Part shown: piece by piece, positions 59,721-64,000 of the stretch
Numbering within the stretch: position 1 is the stretch's first letter
How the letters are laid out: every line of letters starts with the position of its first letter
Assembly (NCBI GenBank): GCA_050732395.1
Contig: JBOHQX010000398.1
Location: 21,522 to 85,521, forward strand
DNA length: 64,000 nucleotides
Origin: JBIOXB01 sp050732395
GTDB taxonomy: Bacteria > Zhuqueibacterota > Zhuqueibacteria > Zhuqueibacterales > Zhuqueibacteraceae
Direction of reading: 5' to 3'
Position numbers and translations under genes: made by a program
Notes under the pieces: generated by a model
The model's database searches: none
What the model was told of the DNA's origin: nothing
Seen by the model: the letters and a program-made list of their open reading frames with translations, nothing else

Positions 59721-61514
59721 ATGGAACAAGGGCCTAAGGCGGCAGGTGTGCGCTGGGAAATTTCCGATTTGTACGATGGTACAATCGATGCCCGGGTTGC
59801 CGCCGATCTGGAAACTTCTCTGCAAAAAGCTGAGCAATTTCAGGCACGGTTTTATGGAAATCTCGCACAGGGAGATTTGAGTCACGATACGCTGCTCGCG
59901 GCCATCGTGCAGTTGGAAGAGATTTACACGTTTGCCATGCGCCCCGAGATCTATGCCTTTCTGGCTTTTTCAGCGAACACGGCAGACGACGATTTCAAGG
60001 CGCTCTATGCGAAATGCCAGGAAGTAATGGCGCGGGTGCAGAATCTCGTGCTGTTCTTCGAGCTGGAGGTGCAAAAAATTGCGCCGGAAAAATTCGCGCA
60101 GTTTTTTGGCGAAGAGGAGATCGACCGGTACCGCCATTACCTCGAAGGCGTGAGGCTGTTCCAGCCGTTTTCGCTTTCTGAAAAAGAGGAACAGGTCATC
60201 AACAGGAAAGATTTGACCGGCAAAAATGCTTTCGTTAGTCTGTTCGACGAATATACTTCTTCCTTTGCCTGGCAGTTGGAGGTCGACGGTGCGATCCAGA
60301 CGCTTACCGGGGAGGAGATGCGTAATTTGCTGCGGCGACCGGAGCCTAAATTGCGCGAACGCGCGAAACGCGCCTATGATGGCCGCTACGGTGAAAATGC
60401 GATCATCTTCTGCAACGTCGTCAACGCGATCGTTAAAGATCACGCCCTCGAAATGGAAATGCGCGGCTACGGGAGCCCGATCACCCCGTCACATTTGCGC
60501 AACCGGATCGCTCCGGAAATTGTCGAAACTATGATGGAGGTTACTGCCGCGCACAATCATCTTGCGCAAGCCTATTTTGTTTTGAAAGCCAAATTGATCA
60601 ACATCCCCAAATTGCGAGGCTGTGATTTGCTGGCGCCGATCTCCGACAGACGCGAACACATTCCGTTTGCAGAAGGCCTCCGTCTGGTGCGCGAAGCTTT
60701 CGCCAGCTTCTCGCCGGAGATGGCCGGTTTAGCGCAGAAGATGTTTGATAATAAATGGATCGATGCCGAAGTGCGGCGCTACAAACGCGGCGGTGCGTAT
60801 TGCCACGGCGCTTTACCGGGACATCATCCTTATATTCTCATGAGTTACAACGACGATATCGACAACGTCTATACGCTCGCGCATGAGCTCGGTCATGCGC
60901 TGCACGATTTTTATGCTGGCCGCAAGCAAACGCTTTTCAATTATCACCCGCCTCTGGTCGCGGCCGAAACCGCCTCCGTCTTTGCCGAAATGTTATTGAC
61001 GCGCAAGCTGATGCAGGAAGTCGCAGACCGTGAGCTGCGTACCGCCATTTTGACCGGGGTGCTGGAAGATTGTTTTGCGACCATTCACACGCAAAATTAT
61101 TACACTTTGTTCGAGCTCGAAGCACATCGCGCCGGCGCACGGCAACGGCTATCCGCCGAGCAGCTTTGCGAAATTTGGACGCGGCAGCGCACGGCGATGT
61201 ACGGCGCGACGGTGGATTTTCTGCCGGAACAAAAATGGTACTGGGCGGCGATTCCACATTTCATTCACACCCGCTTCTACTGCTATGCCTACACCTTCGG
61301 TGCGCTGCTGGTGTTGTCGCTGTTCAGGCGCTATGAAGAGGAAGGCGACAGCTTCGTACCGCGTTACCTCCGCTTGTTGGAGGCCGGCGGCTCACAAGCT
61401 CCGGAAGATTTGACGCGACAAATGGGCTTCGACCTTCGCCAGCCGGCTTTTTGGGAAGGAGGGTTTGCAGTGATTGAGCAGCTATTAGACGATTTGCGGG
61501 AAGTGGCGCAATGA
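59721..61514 (+). CDS. pepF: M3-family oligoendopeptidase (PepF-like)
   Basis: 597 residues from the ATG at 59721 (AAAGGACGAG upstream), the size of oligoendopeptidase F. It cleaves short peptides in the cytoplasm. The zinc motif HELGH with the downstream ligand is in TLAHELGHALHDFYAGRKQT and ETASVFAEMLLTRKL. Other family segments are GGAYCHGALPGHHPYILMSY and FIHTRFYCYAYTFGALLVLS. Its stop overlaps the next gene's start (ATGA), so it is translationally coupled with the aminoacyl-transferase. Confidence 0.94.
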   Translation: MEQGPKAAGVRWEISDLYDGTIDARVAADLETSLQKAEQFQARFYGNLAQGDLSHDTLLAAIVQLEEIYTFAMRPEIYAFLAFSANTADDDFKALYAKCQEVMARVQNLVLFFELEVQKIAPEKFAQFFGEEEIDRYRHYLEGVRLFQPFSLSEKEEQVINRKDLTGKNAFVSLFDEYTSSFAWQLEVDGAIQTLTGEEMRNLLRRPEPKLRERAKRAYDGRYGENAIIFCNVVNAIVKDHALEMEMRGYGSPITPSHLRNRIAPEIVETMMEVTAAHNHLAQAYFVLKAKLINIPKLRGCDLLAPISDRREHIPFAEGLRLVREAFASFSPEMAGLAQKMFDNKWIDAEVRRYKRGGAYCHGALPGHHPYILMSYNDDIDNVYTLAHELGHALHDFYAGRKQTLFNYHPPLVAAETASVFAEMLLTRKLMQEVADRELRTAILTGVLEDCFATIHTQNYYTLFELEAHRAGARQRLSAEQLCEIWTRQRTAMYGATVDFLPEQKWYWAAIPHFIHTRFYCYAYTFGALLVLSLFRRYEEEGDSFVPRYLRLLEAGGSQAPEDLTRQMGFDLRQPAFWEGGFAVIEQLLDDLREVAQ

Positions 61515-62311
61515 AACTGCTCTTTTCCGAAGCGCTGCCGGATTACGGCAACTATGTCTTTCCCTATGCGATTTGGGCGTTTCCGGAAAGAGATGAAGTC
61601 CCGGCAGATTTTTTCTCACGGGGCTTCCTGCCTTCTTCAAAGAACTTGGATCGTTTCTATCTCTGCCGGAGCTTGCGGGTGGCGCTGGCAGAATTCAAGC
61701 CCTCCTCGGAAAATCGGCGCATACTACGCAAAGGTGAAAATTTCCGGTTGGAAATTGTGCCGCGTCCGCAATTTGATTTTACGCCGGAGCGCAAGGAATT
61801 TTGTCTGACCTACGCGGCCCAGAAATTTGGCGCGGAGGTCATGACCGCCGGGCGTTTGGAGCAGCTCATTTCGGCGCCGATCACCTCGCATGTCATGGTT
61901 TTCGAAGAGGGCCCCGGCCATCGCGAAGTCGGCCTGGTGCTGATGCTTTTCCAGCCGCCGCGCCTCGCCCAATACTATTATGCTTTTTATGATTTGAATT
62001 ACACGCAACAAAATCTCGGCATGTTCATGATGACCAGCGCGGTGCAGCATCTGGCCCAACAAGGACTTGAGCATATTTATTTGGGCAGTTGTTATTCGTC
62101 TCACGCCTTGTACAAGACCCAATTCGAAGGCGCAGAATTCTTCAACGGTGCTTGCTGGTCGTGGAATCTGGAAGAATTGAAATATCTCATTGCGCGCGGC
62201 GCGCAACCGCAAACGCAGCACCTCTTCGAGACGGAAGATTACGTCCACCGCTTTCACGACGGCGATCTCGGCCGCACCGTCGAGAAATCACAGTTCCGCC
62301 TGAAGGACTAG
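61511..62311 (+). CDS. ATE1/Bpt-like aminoacyl-tRNA-protein transferase family protein
   Basis: 266 residues, coupled to pepF. The core FYDLNYTQQNLGMFMMTSAV then QHLAQQGLEHIYLGSCYSSH is the GNAT-fold half of arginyl/leucyl-tRNA-protein transferases (YYDP...LG...YYYLGY), and the ALYKTQFEGAEFFNGACWSW strand matches their C-terminus. The N-terminal half (KLLFSEALPDYGNYVFPYAI) lacks the four-cysteine motif of classical ATE1. It could tag protein N-termini for degradation, an N-degron role; this is inference. Confidence 0.7.
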   Translation: MKLLFSEALPDYGNYVFPYAIWAFPERDEVPADFFSRGFLPSSKNLDRFYLCRSLRVALAEFKPSSENRRILRKGENFRLEIVPRPQFDFTPERKEFCLTYAAQKFGAEVMTAGRLEQLISAPITSHVMVFEEGPGHREVGLVLMLFQPPRLAQYYYAFYDLNYTQQNLGMFMMTSAVQHLAQQGLEHIYLGSCYSSHALYKTQFEGAEFFNGACWSWNLEELKYLIARGAQPQTQHLFETEDYVHRFHDGDLGRTVEKSQFRLKD

Positions 62312-62504
62312 TGCAATAGCCAGGCCAAAATTCTTGCGCGAGAGCTCGTCCAGATGATTCTTGAAGGAACAGCGGGTGTGAGAACTCTCGTTGCATGAAA
62401 GCATGAGCAGCAGCCCGCATCGAGGCGGGGGACCAGTCCGGATTTTTCAAATTTGGGCAGCGTGGCGTTGCGTGTCGCCTCTCAAGAAATACCATTGTCG
62501 GGAA

Positions 62505-64000
62505 ATGCCAAGACCTCCATTCATCGAGACCCTACTCACCCTCGTCCTCTGCCTGCCGCTGGCTTTCCATTTTCGCCTCGCCGCACAACCCAAAGACTTG
62601 CGCACGGAGATGGCCGCCGCGCAGCAAGCCGCACAAGCCGCGTCGCGCGCGGCGCTGCCGCTGGCCCAGTACGTGCGCCAGTGGCGCACTGAGATCGATT
62701 CCACCGGCAGAAGCTTGCTCAGCGGCAAGGAACAGGCGGAGTGGGCACGCTTAATGGCGGCACTCAATCGCAATCTGCAGAGCGTGATTGCGTTTTCAGA
62801 TGATTATGAAGCCGCGCGCACGCTGGCAGCGAAAGATTTTGCCAAATGGATCGGTAACAACGACGAGGAAGAAGCCGCGCGCGACCAACTCCGGCTGCTG
62901 GTGCAGCTTCTTCGCTGTGACCGGGAAGCGTACACGCTCACGGATTCCTTGCAAACGGCTGCGGGCGGCTCAGCCACGATCATCCAGCGCTTGAACGAAG
63001 GCAATCGCGCTTTCGGCCTGCAGTACGGCCTGTTCGCGAAAATGCATGCGGATTTTTTTGACCTTACGCGCCGCCACCGCACCCGCTCCCGGCTGCTGCA
63101 GCTCGAGCGACAGAAGGACTTGTTGGAAACGATCAAAAACGTTGATCCGGAAGCCTACCGTGCGGCGCAGCAATTGCGCACGGAACCAGCCTTGCGAGAG
63201 ATCGCGCAGCAAAGCGAGGTCTCCTTGATTTGGGAAAACGCCGTCGCCGCTCTGGCCGGGACGATCGATCTCACACGGGATTTGAGCGCGCGCACCTTTC
63301 ACAACGCCTCGCAGTTTTTTGGCAACCTGGTAGGCGACAATTTGTTTCGCCTTGCGGATCTGGCAGGCATCGGCGAATCGCGCGGGCACGATTTGCCGGC
63401 GTTGCATCTATATTACCCGCATCCGCAGGGGCGGGAATTCGGCTTGCATCCGGCGCAGGCCGCCGAGATGGAGCAAAGCCTGATCACCGGAGATATCCTG
63501 TTCGAGAAAGCACGCTTTACGATCACGGACAAACTGATTCCCGGTTATTTTGGCCACGTCGCCATTTATTTGAAAAGCTACGCCAGTTTGCAAGCGCTCG
63601 GCGTATTTTCCACTGCAGACCTGCGGCAAGCGACGAACGGCATGACGCCTGCCGACGTCGATGCGCAGGTCGCAAGTTTTGCGCAGGAATTGGAAACGAT
63701 TCCTGAAAACGAGGAATGGCTGAAGCTCGCGATTATGCGGCGACGATTGGCATCGCGGACTTTCAAGGGTGCGCCCATCAATCCCTTGCTTTTTGAAGCA
63801 CTGTACCGCTTGAAATACAAGAAGAAAAACGTGCTCGAAGCTCTGCGCGACGGTCAGGCCATCGCGGCACACGCAGGCGGCGTGACGTTGAATACCTTCG
63901 AGCATTTCTTGTATGTGGATGATTTTGCCGCCATTCGCTTGAAGTGCGAGCCACAGGACACCTCGTATCAACAAAATCTCGCGCGCTTCCTGGCGTTGGG
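62505..64000 (+). CDS. YiiX/NlpC-P60-like protein with helical N-terminus, partial
   Basis: Runs off the right edge; about 498 residues are visible from the ATG at 62505. A signal peptide (FIETLLTLVLCLPLAFHFRL) leads to about 280 helical residues, then a segment TGDILFEKARFTITDKLIPG followed by YFGHVAIYL. That layout is the start of the permuted papain-like (YiiX/YebB) hydrolase domain, with the histidine in GHVAIYL. The usual cysteine should come later; a KCEPQD segment near the edge is a weak candidate. Activity cannot be judged from the fragment. Confidence 0.65.
   Translation, partial: MPRPPFIETLLTLVLCLPLAFHFRLAAQPKDLRTEMAAAQQAAQAASRAALPLAQYVRQWRTEIDSTGRSLLSGKEQAEWARLMAALNRNLQSVIAFSDDYEAARTLAAKDFAKWIGNNDEEEAARDQLRLLVQLLRCDREAYTLTDSLQTAAGGSATIIQRLNEGNRAFGLQYGLFAKMHADFFDLTRRHRTRSRLLQLERQKDLLETIKNVDPEAYRAAQQLRTEPALREIAQQSEVSLIWENAVAALAGTIDLTRDLSARTFHNASQFFGNLVGDNLFRLADLAGIGESRGHDLPALHLYYPHPQGREFGLHPAQAAEMEQSLITGDILFEKARFTITDKLIPGYFGHVAIYLKSYASLQALGVFSTADLRQATNGMTPADVDAQVASFAQELETIPENEEWLKLAIMRRRLASRTFKGAPINPLLFEALYRLKYKKKNVLEALRDGQAIAAHAGGVTLNTFEHFLYVDDFAAIRLKCEPQDTSYQQNLARFLAL

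Noticed and set aside
1..64000. tRNA, rRNA or tmRNA genes
   Set aside because: Reading both strands I found no cloverleaf with a TTCGANTC-type loop or ribosomal RNA stretch; a tRNAscan or covariance run would settle it.

Overview
This 64 kb window reads as chromosome of a mesophilic, diderm bacterium of moderate GC (roughly 50-55% by eye). Two large secreted proteins end in the FlgD-like / type IX secretion sorting domain (NPFNP... then a GREV or GRHV turn) that is common in the candidate phylum KSB1, Calditrichota and Ignavibacteria, so I infer a KSB1/Calditrichota-like genome. The placement is by style of protein only: there is no rRNA, tRNA or ribosomal protein gene to anchor it, and I saw no CRISPR array, integrase or transposase.

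Layout. 1-12.5 kb (minus strand): a cut-off ABC sugar-binding protein, two tandem outer-membrane barrel/TPR paralogues, then a run with a hypothetical protein, aroB, an M23 metallopeptidase, a glycerophosphodiesterase, a glycosyltransferase and a Wzx-type flippase. 12.7-19.6 kb (plus): two conserved unknowns, an ACSF3/MatB-like acyl-CoA synthetase, an NTF2-fold protein, a cyclase-family hydrolase, DUF2784 and an amidase. 19.6-24.5 kb: the glyoxylate shunt (aceB, aceA) facing a divergent ScfR/RamB-type regulator, with a clear promoter and operator-like palindrome between them. 24.5-35.2 kb: a coiled-coil PD-(D/E)XK protein, a lipoprotein, an M4 protease with a sorting domain, a queuosine-tRNA mannosyltransferase, a sigma-54 activator, a beta-helix remnant and a frameshifted BNR propeller protein. 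35.5-46.6 kb: two sigma-like proteins plus a small membrane protein, a DUF2279-like protein, an M14 carboxypeptidase, an M1 aminopeptidase, an ornithine-cyclodeaminase homologue, trpF and an MBL-fold lipoprotein. 46.7-52 kb: HU and an HU-membrane-LysM fusion, small proteins, dodecin and FtcD. 52-59.6 kb: a small AT-rich patch, accA, a GT2/phosphoglycosyltransferase-like fusion, a DPM1-like GT2, rmlD, a PfkB kinase and DUF4416. 59.7-64 kb: PepF, an ATE-like aminoacyl-transferase and a cut-off YiiX-like protein.

Themes. Envelope building and surface glycan synthesis (flippase, GT4, GT2 fusion, DPM1-like, RmlD) recur. Peptide scavenging is heavy (M23, M4, M14, M1, M3 peptidases). Carbon metabolism includes the acetate/fatty-acid glyoxylate bypass with its own sensor-regulator. 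Predicted vegetative promoters share a TTGACA-N17-TATATT form.

The most unusual points are: the HU-TM-LysM protein, which could tie the nucleoid to the cell wall; the sigma-factor-like pair with a membrane partner; the GT2 fusion whose phosphoglycosyltransferase domain has lost its Asp-Glu dyad; several loci of degenerate 7-nt and 9-nt tandem repeats; and a family of palindromes ending in TGTCATT.
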